A model generated the notes under the pieces. The model was not told the origin of the DNA. It did no database searches and was given only the letters and a program-made list of their open reading frames with translations. The position numbers and the translations under genes were made by a program. This document shows, piece by piece, positions 1 through 7,714 of a DNA stretch of 38,744 nt (its first letter is position 1; each line of letters opens with the position of its first letter). The stretch is from the NCBI GenBank assembly GCA_018712435.1, contig DVGZ01000076.1:1-38744 (forward strand). The letters run 5' to 3'. This DNA comes from Candidatus Caccousia avicola (GTDB taxonomy: Bacteria; Bacillota; Clostridia; Oscillospirales; Acutalibacteraceae).

Positions 1-203
1 CGGGCCTCCACAATCGTCATACCGAAGGCTTCCTTCTCCCGAAACTCCTGATTCAGATCGGCGTAGCGCTGCCACGCGGCCCGCACCCGCTCCTCCTGCT
101 GCCGTACCTTTGCCGTCAGCGCCGCGTACTCGTTCTGGATGCCTTCGAGCACCTGCTGCTTGTAGCTGAGAACGGAATCAAGGCTGAACTGGAATTTCTT
201 CAT
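1..203 (-). CDS. fliJ: Flagellar export chaperone/stalk protein FliJ (N-terminal part, cut by window edge)
   Basis: The first 67 codons are present, starting MKKFQFSLDSVLSYKQQ and continuing as a charged, Gln/Glu/Arg-rich helix, which is the usual FliJ N-terminus (a two-helix coiled coil). FliJ is the central stalk of the flagellar export ATPase: it sits in the FliI hexamer and contacts the export gate protein FlhA. The start is an ATG preceded by GAGGTGA about eight bases upstream. It begins 14 bases after the fliI stop codon, as the next gene of the same operon. The rest of the gene lies beyond position 1. The call rests on the N-terminal sequence and operon position. Confidence 0.88.
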   Translation of the reverse strand, partial: MKKFQFSLDSVLSYKQQVLEGIQNEYAALTAKVRQQEERVRAAWQRYADLNQEFREKEAFGMTIVEA

Positions 204-217
204 GACTGCAATCACCT

Positions 218-1519
218 CTACATAAGCGCGCGCATCAGATTCAGATCCTCCTCGTAGGAGAACGACTCGTTAACCCCCTGCATCAGGAAACGGTTGATTC
301 CGTCGATCTTGCCCAGCGCATAATCAAGCTTCGGGTTTGTCCCCGCCTTGTACGCGCCGATGGACACCAGATCGGCATTTTTCTCATAAACGCCCATGAC
401 ATCGCGGATTCGGGCGGAAAGCTGCCGGTGCTCCTCCGGCACAATGTCCACCATCAAACGCGAGATGCTCGCGCTGACGTCGATGGCCGGGAAGTGGTTG
501 CTGTTCGCCAGGCGGCGCGAAAGGACGATATGACCGTCAAGAATACCGCGCACCGTGTCCGCGATTGGCTCGTTTGTGTCGTCGCCTTCCACCAGCACGG
601 TATAAACGCCGGTGATAGAGCCCTTCTGAAAGTTGCCGCTTCGTTCAAGCAGCTTCGGAAGCTCCGCGTAAATGGAGGGTGTATAACCGCGCGCCACGGG
701 AGGCTCGCCCACCGCCAGACCAATCTCACGCTGCGCCATGGCGAAACGCGTGAGCGAGTCCATCATGAGCAGCACGTCGTAGCCCTGATCCCGGAAATAC
801 TCCGCGATGCCGGTGGCGACAGACGGACAGCGCTTGCGCAGCATGGCGGGCTGATCCGAGGTGGCGACCACCAGAATCGAGCGGCGCATGCCCTCCGGGC
901 CGAGATCCTTTTCCATGAATTCGAGCACCTCACGGCCACGCTCGCCCACCAGGGCAATCACGTTGATATCGGCCTTGACGTTCTTCGCAATCATGCCCAT
1001 GAGCGTACTTTTGCCGACGCCCGAACCGGCGAAGATACCGATACGCTGGCCCTTGCCAATCGTCAGCATCCCGTCGATGGCTTTCACGCCGAATTCCATG
1101 CGCTCGCGGATCGGCGGGCGCGCCATGGGGTTGATATATTCGCTTCCGTCCACACAGAACGGCGTTCCGCCGTGAAAGGGGCCCTTGCCGTCAATCGGCT
1201 GGCCCAGAGCGTTGATCACGCGCCCTTTGAGGAAGGGGCCCATCATCAGGCTCAGCCGGTGGCCGGTGTTGCGCACAAAGTTTCCGGCGGAAATGCCGTC
1301 CATATTGGAGTACGGCATGAGCAGGATATGGTCGTTTTTAAAGCCGACCACTTCCGCCATGACCTGCCCGCCGGATTCCCCGCTGTAAATCCGGCAGATA
1401 TCCCCGATCGCCGCGCGGCCTCCGGAGGCTTCGATCGACATGCCGACGATGTTTTCAATCTTGCCGGTGTAGCTGATTGTCTCCGCGTTTTTGATCTGGC
1501 GGATCATCGTCTCAAACAT
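218..1519 (-). CDS. fliI: Flagellum-specific ATPase FliI
   Basis: 433 residues, normal for the family. FliI is the cytoplasmic hexameric ATPase of the flagellar type III export apparatus, related to the F1-ATPase beta subunit. The P-loop AGSGVGKS lies near residues 164-171, followed by the family motif GERGREVLEF and a Walker B region with LLMMDSLTRFA. The N-terminal beta-barrel and C-terminal helical domain are intact. The ATG start has AGGAGG upstream. It lies between fliH (36 bases upstream) and fliJ (14 bases downstream), the canonical fliH-fliI-fliJ order. Identity is very secure: the flagellar context separates it from F- and V-type ATPases. Confidence 0.97.
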   Translation of the reverse strand: MFETMIRQIKNAETISYTGKIENIVGMSIEASGGRAAIGDICRIYSGESGGQVMAEVVGFKNDHILLMPYSNMDGISAGNFVRNTGHRLSLMMGPFLKGRVINALGQPIDGKGPFHGGTPFCVDGSEYINPMARPPIRERMEFGVKAIDGMLTIGKGQRIGIFAGSGVGKSTLMGMIAKNVKADINVIALVGERGREVLEFMEKDLGPEGMRRSILVVATSDQPAMLRKRCPSVATGIAEYFRDQGYDVLLMMDSLTRFAMAQREIGLAVGEPPVARGYTPSIYAELPKLLERSGNFQKGSITGVYTVLVEGDDTNEPIADTVRGILDGHIVLSRRLANSNHFPAIDVSASISRLMVDIVPEEHRQLSARIRDVMGVYEKNADLVSIGAYKAGTNPKLDYALGKIDGINRFLMQGVNESFSYEEDLNLMRALM

Positions 1520-1554
1520 GGGATTGGCCTCCTTTCGCGTGGTTTTGGGGATTC

Positions 1555-2382
1555 TCAGCTCTCGTGGATGATATCGCGGATGTTTTGCAGCTGAGTGGAA
1601 ACGCTGGCGTCGATGATCTCGTCCGGCATCTCAATGATGCAGGTCCCGGATTCGTCATCCGCCATGGGAATAATGCGGATATGGTCCGACAGGCTGGCCA
1701 GCGCCACCGTCAGCTCCGGCGTAATCTCCGCGAGAGCGGGGGCGTCGCAGCCGCCCACATAGATGTGGACCCATTCGCGGCGCTTCATCTTCTCGGTGAC
1801 CACCTGGATCATCCGGGCAATCACCTCGCTGCTGCTCTTGAGGCTGATGTGAATCACCTTTTCCGCGATGGCGACGCTCAGCTCGCACAGCTCGCTGCGT
1901 GTCTCACGGATCATTTCTTCCCTTGCCAGCGTGGCTTTTTTGAGGAAATCAGCGATCTCCTCCGCCTGCGCCTGCAATTGGGCGTCCAGGTTGGCCTTCG
2001 CCTCCACGGACGCTTTGGAAAGGCCCTCCGCGTAGCCCTGGCGGTATCCCTCCGCCTTTGCCTCCTCGCGGGCGTTCTCGATCTCAGCCTCCGCCTCCCG
2101 CAGCCGCTCCTGGACTAACTCCTGGGCGCGCTGCTCGGCGTCCTCCACGATCTTCTGGGCCTGTACGGCGGCAAACCCGATGGCCTGCTCCGCTTCGGAC
2201 TCCTTCCTCGCCCCGGACTCTTTCCCTGCCCCGGCGTTTTCCGCCTCGGCGGGGCTGTCCTCCTCCCGCTCCGGTTCTCCGGACTCCTGCGCTGCCGGGA
2301 GATCGTCCTCAAGCTCCTCCGCCTTCGGGAAGATATAGGATGTGACCGCCGATTTGCGGAGCTGCTTGAAGATGTTAGGCAA
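1555..2382 (-). CDS. fliH: Flagellar assembly protein FliH
   Basis: 275 residues. FliH is the peripheral stalk/regulator that binds the FliI ATPase and tethers it to the C-ring. Residues about 25-65 are very acidic and low-complexity (Glu/Ala/Pro). They are followed by a long helical segment with GYRQGYAEGLSKA, the Gly-rich repeat-like helix typical of FliH. The C-terminal domain carries the V-ATPase E-subunit-like fold. The start is a TTG (TTG CCT AAC) overlapping the last 8 bases of fliG, with GAAGGA at a suitable distance, which implies translational coupling. FliH is poorly conserved, so the assignment rests on features plus its place between fliG and fliI. Confidence 0.92.
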   Translation of the reverse strand: MPNIFKQLRKSAVTSYIFPKAEELEDDLPAAQESGEPEREEDSPAEAENAGAGKESGARKESEAEQAIGFAAVQAQKIVEDAEQRAQELVQERLREAEAEIENAREEAKAEGYRQGYAEGLSKASVEAKANLDAQLQAQAEEIADFLKKATLAREEMIRETRSELCELSVAIAEKVIHISLKSSSEVIARMIQVVTEKMKRREWVHIYVGGCDAPALAEITPELTVALASLSDHIRIIPMADDESGTCIIEMPDEIIDASVSTQLQNIRDIIHES

Positions 2383-3421
2383 TGATATCGTCCTTCTTTC
2401 CCTTGATAATAATCAGCTGGTTCTTCTCCTCGAGCATGCGAATCACATTCTCAATGCGCTGCTGCGCCTCTTCCACGTCACGCACACGCACGTTGGTGGT
2501 AATTTCGAGGTCGTCGCGGATGCTCTGCGCCATACGGCTGGACATATTGGAGAAGATCTTCTGTGCGACCTCTTCGGTCGTTCCCTTGAGGGCCAGCACC
2601 AGGTCTTTCTGCTCGCACTCGCGCAGGAAGCGCTGCACGGAGCGATCGTCCATGGTGACGATATCCTCGAAGACGAACATACGCTTGCGAATCTCCTCGG
2701 CCAGCTCGGCGTCCTTGCGCTCCAGGCGATCGAAAATCGCGCGCTCGCTCGAACGGTCCAGGTTGTTCATCACGTCCGCCACATAGTCGATACCGCCGAC
2801 CTTGACGTTGGTGGCCGACATCATGGTGGTGAACTTCTTCTCCATTTCCGCCTCAATGATCTTGATGGCGGACGGAGCGGCGCTGTCCATCGTGGCGATG
2901 TCCTCGACCACCTTCACGCGGACCTCGGGATCGAGGTCCTGAATGACGGCCGCCGCCTTGTCCGGCTCCACATAGGAGAGCACCAGGGCGATGGTCTGCG
3001 GCCGCTCGTACTGCAAAGCCGCCAGGAGGGATTTCGCGTCCACGTTGTCCAGGAAGGAAAACTTTCTGTTTTTGAGGGACTTCGTCACCTTTTCCAGCAG
3101 GCTGTCAGCGGTCTGCTGGCCGAACGCACGCTCCAGAACGGCGCGCGCGTACTCCATGCCGCCCTCCGTGACCGCCTTGTTCGTCAGGCACATCTGGTAA
3201 TATTCGTCCAGAATGCCTTCGGTCTGGTCGGGGTCGACGTAGCCAAGCTTTGCGATCTCCATGGTGAGACGCTCGACGTCCTGGGGCGTCATGTATTTAT
3301 ACAGCTGCGAAGCCTTATCCATTCCCAGAGAAACGATAACGGCGGCAGCCTTCTGCTGCTTGGTCAGCTTTCTGGAGGCGCTTTTTACCTTTACGTCAGA
3401 TGCTATCTCAGCCACACTCAT
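2375..3421 (-). CDS. fliG: Flagellar motor switch protein FliG
   Basis: 348 residues, close to the usual length. FliG sits at the top of the C-ring, binds FliF through its N-domain, and transmits torque from the stator through charged residues of its C-domain. The N-domain begins KQQKAAAVIVSLGMDKAS. The middle-domain motif that is usually EHPQ reads ERPQ here (residues 139-142, followed by TIALVLSY). The C-domain ends in a charged helix (RDVEEAQQRIENVIRMLEE). The ATG overlaps the fliF stop as ATGA, so the two are translationally coupled. A His-to-Arg change at the EHPQ motif is the only oddity. Confidence 0.96.
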   Translation of the reverse strand: MSVAEIASDVKVKSASRKLTKQQKAAAVIVSLGMDKASQLYKYMTPQDVERLTMEIAKLGYVDPDQTEGILDEYYQMCLTNKAVTEGGMEYARAVLERAFGQQTADSLLEKVTKSLKNRKFSFLDNVDAKSLLAALQYERPQTIALVLSYVEPDKAAAVIQDLDPEVRVKVVEDIATMDSAAPSAIKIIEAEMEKKFTTMMSATNVKVGGIDYVADVMNNLDRSSERAIFDRLERKDAELAEEIRKRMFVFEDIVTMDDRSVQRFLRECEQKDLVLALKGTTEEVAQKIFSNMSSRMAQSIRDDLEITTNVRVRDVEEAQQRIENVIRMLEEKNQLIIIKGKKDDIIA

Positions 3422-5022
3422 TCATCCCCTTCCTTGAGCCAGTTCTTCACCATCTGGGCTGCAATCTCGGGATTGTTCTCAGCAAACTTGCGGACATCCT
3501 TGCGCAGCTGCATGCTCTTTTCCGTGCGCAGCTCGGAAATATCCGGTCCGTTCTGTACCTCCGGCAGAGGCACGTTCGGCGCGAGGAATTCCTGTGCCGC
3601 CGCGGCTTCGCGGCGCTTGCGGCGCTTGTGGCTGATCACGAGAATCAGCGTCAGCACCAGCAGGAACAGCACCAGGCCGCCCGCAGCCGCAATGAGGATC
3701 CACTGCCGCGAAGCGCCGTCCGGCAGCGGAATCGGAGAAATGCCGGGTTCCTCGTAGAAGGGCTCCACCACAATGGAAATCTTATCGTCCTGCACGTCCG
3801 GCGAAATGCCCGCCGCGCGCGCGATATGCTGGGTCAGGCTCTGCACGTCGACGTTGCCCGCCGTCGTGCGGTTGATGGTGACGGAAACCATGACATCCTC
3901 GATGGTTCCGCCCTGCTGCTCCACCTGCTGGATCTCCTGATCCACCAGATAGTTCTTGTCCTCGGAGGAGCTGATCAGCGTCTCGTCGCCGTTGGCCTGA
4001 AGCTGCTCGTCGACGTAGGTGTTCAGGTCGGAGTTGGTCTCCGTCCCGGCCACACCGCCCGCGGTGTCATCCTGTCCGCGGACCACTTCCTTATCCGTGG
4101 TCTGCGAGCCGACGATGCCCTCGCCGTTGGTGCTGCCGTCCTGCGCCCAGTCCTCGGTGCTGTAGTTTGTGGACTCGGTCACGCGGCGGTCAACGTCGAC
4201 CACACTGTTCACGCTCACCCGGAAATTGTTATCGCCGTAAAGAGGCGAGAGAATCTGGAAGATATTCGTGCGGATGAGGTTGTTCACCTGCTCCTCAAGC
4301 TGAAGCTTGAGAGCGGAAGCGTCCTGCGTGTTTCCAAGCCCGTCCCCGCCGGAATAGCTGTTGCCGTAGGAATCGACGATGCTCACATTGTCGATCTCAA
4401 GGCCCTTGACCGCATGGCTGACCAGGTTGCGGATTGCCGTAACCTGTGTGCCGGAGAGCTTCTTGCCGTCCTCCATAATAATCATCACGGAGGCTTTGGC
4501 TTCCAGCACGCTGCTCTTGTCCAGAACGTAAGTATTGTCCTCCTGCGGCGTGAGCTGTACGGTCGCGTCGCTGACTCCGTCGAAGCAGCGCAGCGTGGCC
4601 TCGATGCTGTCCTCGAGATCGTAGAGCATGAGACTCGTCCGCTCCGACTCCGTCGTGAGGCTGTTTACATTTTCAAAATAGGTGGAATGGGCGTATCCCG
4701 ACGTCGGGTAGCCCTGCAAGACGAGATCCGCCTTGAGCTGATATTCCTGACTGGACGGCACCAGAATGGTGTCGCTGCCGCTGATGCGGTAATCCGTTAT
4801 GCCGTTATCCGAGAGATAGGAGACGATTTCCGACATCTCTGTTTGGTTCAGTCCGGTAAACAGAACGGAATATGGCTGGTTAAGAGTGACAGCGGTGATA
4901 ACGCCGATCACAATCAGGACCGCCAGCAGCACGGATCCCAGGAGGATTTTCATTTTTTTCGTGGCGGCTTTCCACCAGTCCTTTACCTTTCCGGGAATCC
5001 CCTTTAGCTTTTCCTGCACCAC
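3418..5022 (-). CDS. fliF: Flagellar MS-ring protein FliF
   Basis: About 534 residues. FliF forms the membrane MS ring and is the first structure assembled. A transmembrane helix lies near residues 27-47 (LLGSVLLAVLIVIGVITAV) and a second near residues 442-464 (ILIAAAGGLVLFLLVLTLIL). Between them is the periplasmic ring-building region with LEDSIEATLRCFDGVSDATV. The C-terminal tail that binds FliG follows the second helix. The reading frame begins with three close GTG codons at 5028, 5022 and 5019. The Shine-Dalgarno AGGGG covers the first, so the start at 5022 or 5019 is more likely. It overlaps fliG by four bases. Confidence 0.96.
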   Translation of the reverse strand: MVQEKLKGIPGKVKDWWKAATKKMKILLGSVLLAVLIVIGVITAVTLNQPYSVLFTGLNQTEMSEIVSYLSDNGITDYRISGSDTILVPSSQEYQLKADLVLQGYPTSGYAHSTYFENVNSLTTESERTSLMLYDLEDSIEATLRCFDGVSDATVQLTPQEDNTYVLDKSSVLEAKASVMIIMEDGKKLSGTQVTAIRNLVSHAVKGLEIDNVSIVDSYGNSYSGGDGLGNTQDASALKLQLEEQVNNLIRTNIFQILSPLYGDNNFRVSVNSVVDVDRRVTESTNYSTEDWAQDGSTNGEGIVGSQTTDKEVVRGQDDTAGGVAGTETNSDLNTYVDEQLQANGDETLISSSEDKNYLVDQEIQQVEQQGGTIEDVMVSVTINRTTAGNVDVQSLTQHIARAAGISPDVQDDKISIVVEPFYEEPGISPIPLPDGASRQWILIAAAGGLVLFLLVLTLILVISHKRRKRREAAAAQEFLAPNVPLPEVQNGPDISELRTEKSMQLRKDVRKFAENNPEIAAQMVKNWLKEGDE

Positions 5023-5068
5023 TGTCACCCCTAGTTTTCGTTTCTATGATCTGCCTGTTTCATGGAAA

Positions 5069-5380
5069 TCAGATGCTCATCCTGCTCAGCTCGCTGTAAG
5101 CGTCCAGAGCCCTGTCGCGCACCTGCACCAGAAGGCTGGTCGCCACCTGGTATTTATAGGCGGCAATCGACCACTCCGTGGGGTTGTCCAGCTGGCCCGT
5201 CGCCAGGAGATACTGCTTCTCGTTCTTCACGGCATCCGTTTCCTGCACATTGTTGATCAGGGAATTAAAGATATCCGAAAACATGGTGGGCTGCTCCGAG
5301 GAGCTCTTTTCCCCGCTCACACCGGAGGTGAGCTGGGACGGCCACAGCATCTGAATCGACTGGATCGGCTGAAAGTTCAT
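5069..5380 (-). CDS. fliE: Flagellar hook-basal body protein FliE
   Basis: 103 residues from the start chosen here (MNFQPIQSIQMLW). FliE joins the MS ring to the rod and is among the first substrates of the export gate. The C-terminal half shows the conserved pattern AAYKYQVATSLLVQVRDRALDAY, here split by no gap, that predicts the FliE helices. An in-frame ATG 24 bases further upstream exists, but the ATG at 5380 has GGAAGG at correct spacing and gives the usual family length. It lies between flgC and fliF, its standard place. Confidence 0.93.
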   Translation of the reverse strand: MNFQPIQSIQMLWPSQLTSGVSGEKSSSEQPTMFSDIFNSLINNVQETDAVKNEKQYLLATGQLDNPTEWSIAAYKYQVATSLLVQVRDRALDAYSELSRMSI

Positions 5381-5434
5381 GTTTGATTCCTTCCCTTTCC
5401 TCATTCACAAAAACAACACAAAAAGGGCCCCGGC

Positions 5435-5881
5435 TCACTGACCGATTTCAAGGCCCTTGGCAATTACCTGCTTAAGCACGTTGAACGCCGTGACGTTCGC
5501 GGAGTAAGCCTGATTGGCCGCCATTGCATCGGAAATCTCCTTGACGAGATCCACATTCGGCAGCTCCACATAACCGTCCTCGTTCGCGTCTGGATTCTCC
5601 GGATCGTAGCTGAGCTTGAAATCCGATTCATCCTCAACGATCTCCGCCACGCGCACGCCGCCCTGCGCGGAATTGCGGCGGCCCATCGCCTTGTCCAGCG
5701 CCTGACGGAAGGGAGAATCGGAATTTTCCTCCTCCAGCACCACCATCTTGCGCCGGTAGGGTCCGCCGCCCTCGGTACGGGTCGTATTGATGTTCGTCAC
5801 ATTTTCAGAAATCACATCCAGCCGCTGCTGCTGCGCCGTCAGGCCGGAACCTATCACATTGACAGAACTGAGAAATGCCAT
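5435..5881 (-). CDS. flgC: Flagellar proximal rod protein FlgC
   Basis: 148 residues, a normal length. FlgC is a proximal rod subunit. The N-terminus has the rod/hook signature with SGLTAQQQRLDVISENVTNI, and the C-terminus has MAANQAYSANVTAFNVLKQ, the paired helices that pack in the rod. It is exported by the flagellar type III system without a cleaved signal. The ATG start follows GGAGG in the short gap behind flgB. Second gene of the operon. Confidence 0.96.
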   Translation of the reverse strand: MAFLSSVNVIGSGLTAQQQRLDVISENVTNINTTRTEGGGPYRRKMVVLEEENSDSPFRQALDKAMGRRNSAQGGVRVAEIVEDESDFKLSYDPENPDANEDGYVELPNVDLVKEISDAMAANQAYSANVTAFNVLKQVIAKGLEIGQ

Positions 5882-5897
5882 CTAAAAATCCCCTCCT

Positions 5898-6284
5898 TTA
5901 TCCGCGGATCGCCGTCATCAGCACAGAAAAATCACTGGAAATGGCCCGCATCACATATTGCTGTTGGTAGCCGTTGCGCACAAGCTCCACCATCTGCTCC
6001 GTGACATTCACGCCATTGTCATCCATCCGAGTGCTCTCGTTGTCCGCCTCATGGGTTTCAATCCGAGCGTCCAGAATCGCGTTCCGCACCTGTGCGGTCG
6101 ATCCGTTTTTCTGAACCGAGGAACGGATGGCATTCTCCAGTGATTCTTCAAAAGTAGCATATTTTGTTTTGTATCCCGGTGTTTCCACGTTTGACAGGTT
6201 GTCCAGGATACAGCTTTGTTTCGTCCAAAGGAATTGCAGAGAGCGCTCCATCATCAGCATGGAGTTGCTGGTCAACATATCCAT
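5898..6284 (-). CDS. flgB: Flagellar proximal rod protein FlgB
   Basis: 128 residues, a normal length. FlgB is the most proximal rod subunit. It carries the rod motif LDNLSNVETPGYKTKYATFE near the N-terminus and a C-terminal helix with TEQMVELVRNGYQQQYVMRA. The ATG start is preceded by GAAGGGGAGAG five bases upstream. It is the first gene of the operon; the promoter at 6404-6432 gives a leader of about 110 bases. Confidence 0.95.
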   Translation of the reverse strand: MDMLTSNSMLMMERSLQFLWTKQSCILDNLSNVETPGYKTKYATFEESLENAIRSSVQKNGSTAQVRNAILDARIETHEADNESTRMDDNGVNVTEQMVELVRNGYQQQYVMRAISSDFSVLMTAIRG

Positions 6285-6403
6285 ATGTACTCTCCCCTTC
6301 TCGTTGGTGATATGGATTGGCAGATAAAAGATCCGAGGGAGCCGGCCTTTCCACTTGGGGACAAAACCACATAGCGACAGAATCTGACAAAACCATTACA
6401 TAA

Positions 6404-6432
6404 ATTATAACCCAGTTGCTGCAAATCCGCAA
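6404..6432 (-). promoter_or_regulatory. Probable sigma-A-type promoter of the flgB-fliJ operon
   Basis: Read on the minus strand: TTGCGG, 17 bases, TATAAT. The predicted transcript starts near 6397 and has a leader of about 110 bases before flgB. The leader contains two direct copies of TGGTTTTGTC (6386-6395 and 6360-6369), 26 bases apart. No sigma-D (FliA) consensus was seen here. No c-di-GMP riboswitch consensus was recognised in the leader. Promoter by pattern only. Confidence 0.6.
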
Positions 6433-6675
6433 GTGCTTTATCCTGAAAAATAGCAGATTGGAAAGAATCACATATTTTCCCGCAAACTTTTCCACTTCCC
6501 GCACGTCACGAATCAGCCGTCCTGTTCTTTTTCGGAAAACCATACCTATTTATATGCGCCGCTTTGGATATGTAATACCGGGCTTTCCTCTTGAAAAGCA
6601 CATTTTTTCAAAAAGGGAATTTCAGGAAAATATGTATGGACATGCGCAAAGGCCCAAAATGACAATATACACAAA

Positions 6676-6711
6676 AATCCAGACAAGCTTTCAAAAAAGC
6701 CTGTCTGGATT
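6676..6711 (-). terminator. Intrinsic terminator of the FliK-like/FlhX/PilZ unit
   Basis: On the minus strand a 16-bp stem (AATCCAGACAGGCTTT with one G-T wobble) closes a TTTG loop and is followed by a T run. It lies 19 bases downstream of the PilZ gene stop codon. It separates this unit from the flgB promoter about 250 bases further on. The 445 bases between flgB and the PilZ gene hold this terminator, the flgB promoter and leader, and nothing else recognised. Confidence 0.85.
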
Positions 6712-6729
6712 CTTACAACCTGCACAAAT

Positions 6730-7332
6730 TCAAACAGAGGGGAGCGTATCCGCGGGATCGCGATCCAGTTCCAACTGCAAACCGAATACCGCCTCGCGCA
6801 CCATGATTTCCTCCTCGTGCACCATTCCCAGGAACTGAGCGCCGTAGAGAATACCATCCTCTACGGCGTCCCCCGAGCGCAAAACCTTCATTTTCAGCAC
6901 CAGCGGCTCCGTGGTGACGGGAATCACGATCTCGCAGATCTCCCCCACCTGAAGCGCTTTTTCGGAGACAAAGGCGATGCCGCCGCAGCTCAGGTCGCGG
7001 CTCACAATCGCCGCTCTTCCCTTCCAGGAACCGGAAACGGGATACAGAAAGCTTTCGAAACGCACCGGAATCCGCAGATTCTGCCGGGTCCCCGAGTCGA
7101 GCATACGCACCATCTCAAATTCCGCCGTCTCCCCGCGTCCGCGCAGGAAACGAACCTCGGCAAAATTGCCGTCGCGGATCCCCATCAGCTGGAACAGCCC
7201 TCCGGGCACCAGCTTTTCAACGTCCTCCTCGTTTTCCAGCTCCGCCCGGCAGACGCCTCCATGCATCGCCTGGCGCATCACAGCCCGGAACAACGGCTTT
7301 CCGGATTCATCCAGTATCAAGTATTTATGCAT
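6730..7332 (-). CDS. PilZ-domain protein (putative c-di-GMP receptor, motility-associated)
   Basis: 200 residues. The C-terminal half is a PilZ domain: R83-QNL-R87 gives the RxxxR switch motif, and D113-LSCGG gives the DxSxxG motif, both needed for c-di-GMP binding in the family. The N-terminal half (about residues 1-78) is a beta-rich domain in the position of the YcgR-N domain of flagellar brakes, but its similarity is weak. The ATG at 7332 is chosen because AAGGAGG precedes it; a longer frame upstream lacks a good site. It overlaps the upstream FlhX gene by 8 bases, so translation is probably coupled. Context between flagellar and chemotaxis genes suggests a flagellar brake or export regulator, which is inference. 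Confidence 0.85.
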   Translation of the reverse strand: MHKYLILDESGKPLFRAVMRQAMHGGVCRAELENEEDVEKLVPGGLFQLMGIRDGNFAEVRFLRGRGETAEFEMVRMLDSGTRQNLRIPVRFESFLYPVSGSWKGRAAIVSRDLSCGGIAFVSEKALQVGEICEIVIPVTTEPLVLKMKVLRSGDAVEDGILYGAQFLGMVHEEEIMVREAVFGLQLELDRDPADTLPSV

Positions 7333-7714
7333 TGGGTGTACCTCCTTCCGCCTGTGCGTTCTCCTGCTGTGCCTGCATGGCGTTCTGCCTGCGCTCTCTT
7401 CTGTACTTTTCGGGATCCGAGGGATCAAACTTCAAAAAATACAGGTAAATTTCGACAATCGCCTGGTACAGCTCCTCGGGAATTTCCTTTCCCAGCTCCA
7501 TCTGGGAGAGGACCGTCGCGAGGGAATTATCCTCATACACGGGCACGCCTGCTTCCGACGCCGTCTCCACAATGCGTTCCGCAAGATATCCCATGCCGGA
7601 CGCCACGATAACCGGGGCTCCGTTCGTGGGATCGTAGCGCAGGGCAACCGCGCGATCCGCCGGCTGTCCCGCGCCCTGGTTTTCCTGTGCCTGCTGGCCG
7701 TTAGATTTTGACAT
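7325..7714 (-). CDS. Stand-alone FlhB C-terminal domain protein (FlhX/YlqH type)
   Basis: 129 residues. From about residue 18 it matches the cytoplasmic C-terminal domain of FlhB: AVALRYDPTNGAPVIVASG followed by AERIVETASEAGVPVYED. In full-length FlhB this domain follows the self-cleaving NPTH site. Here there are no membrane helices and no NPTH, so the protein resembles the already cleaved FlhB fragment. Bacillus YlqH and FlhX proteins have this form and may replace or compete with FlhB-C in export specificity switching. The start at 7714 (MSKSNGQQ) has GGAAGCGGAG upstream and overlaps the preceding gene by 14 bases; an alternative ATG lies at 7735. The 3' end overlaps the PilZ gene. Confidence 0.85.
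   Translation of the reverse strand: MSKSNGQQAQENQGAGQPADRAVALRYDPTNGAPVIVASGMGYLAERIVETASEAGVPVYEDNSLATVLSQMELGKEIPEELYQAIVEIYLYFLKFDPSDPEKYRRERRQNAMQAQQENAQAEGGTPNA

Noticed and set aside
428..1594. Long plus-strand open frame opposite fliI
   Set aside because: It mirrors fliI codon by codon, is His/Arg/Val-rich as usual for antisense of GC-rich genes, has no ribosome site, and fliI is certain.
6285..6403. c-di-GMP riboswitch in the flgB leader
   Set aside because: Expected in some clostridial flagellar operons, but the conserved GEMM core could not be found in this leader.
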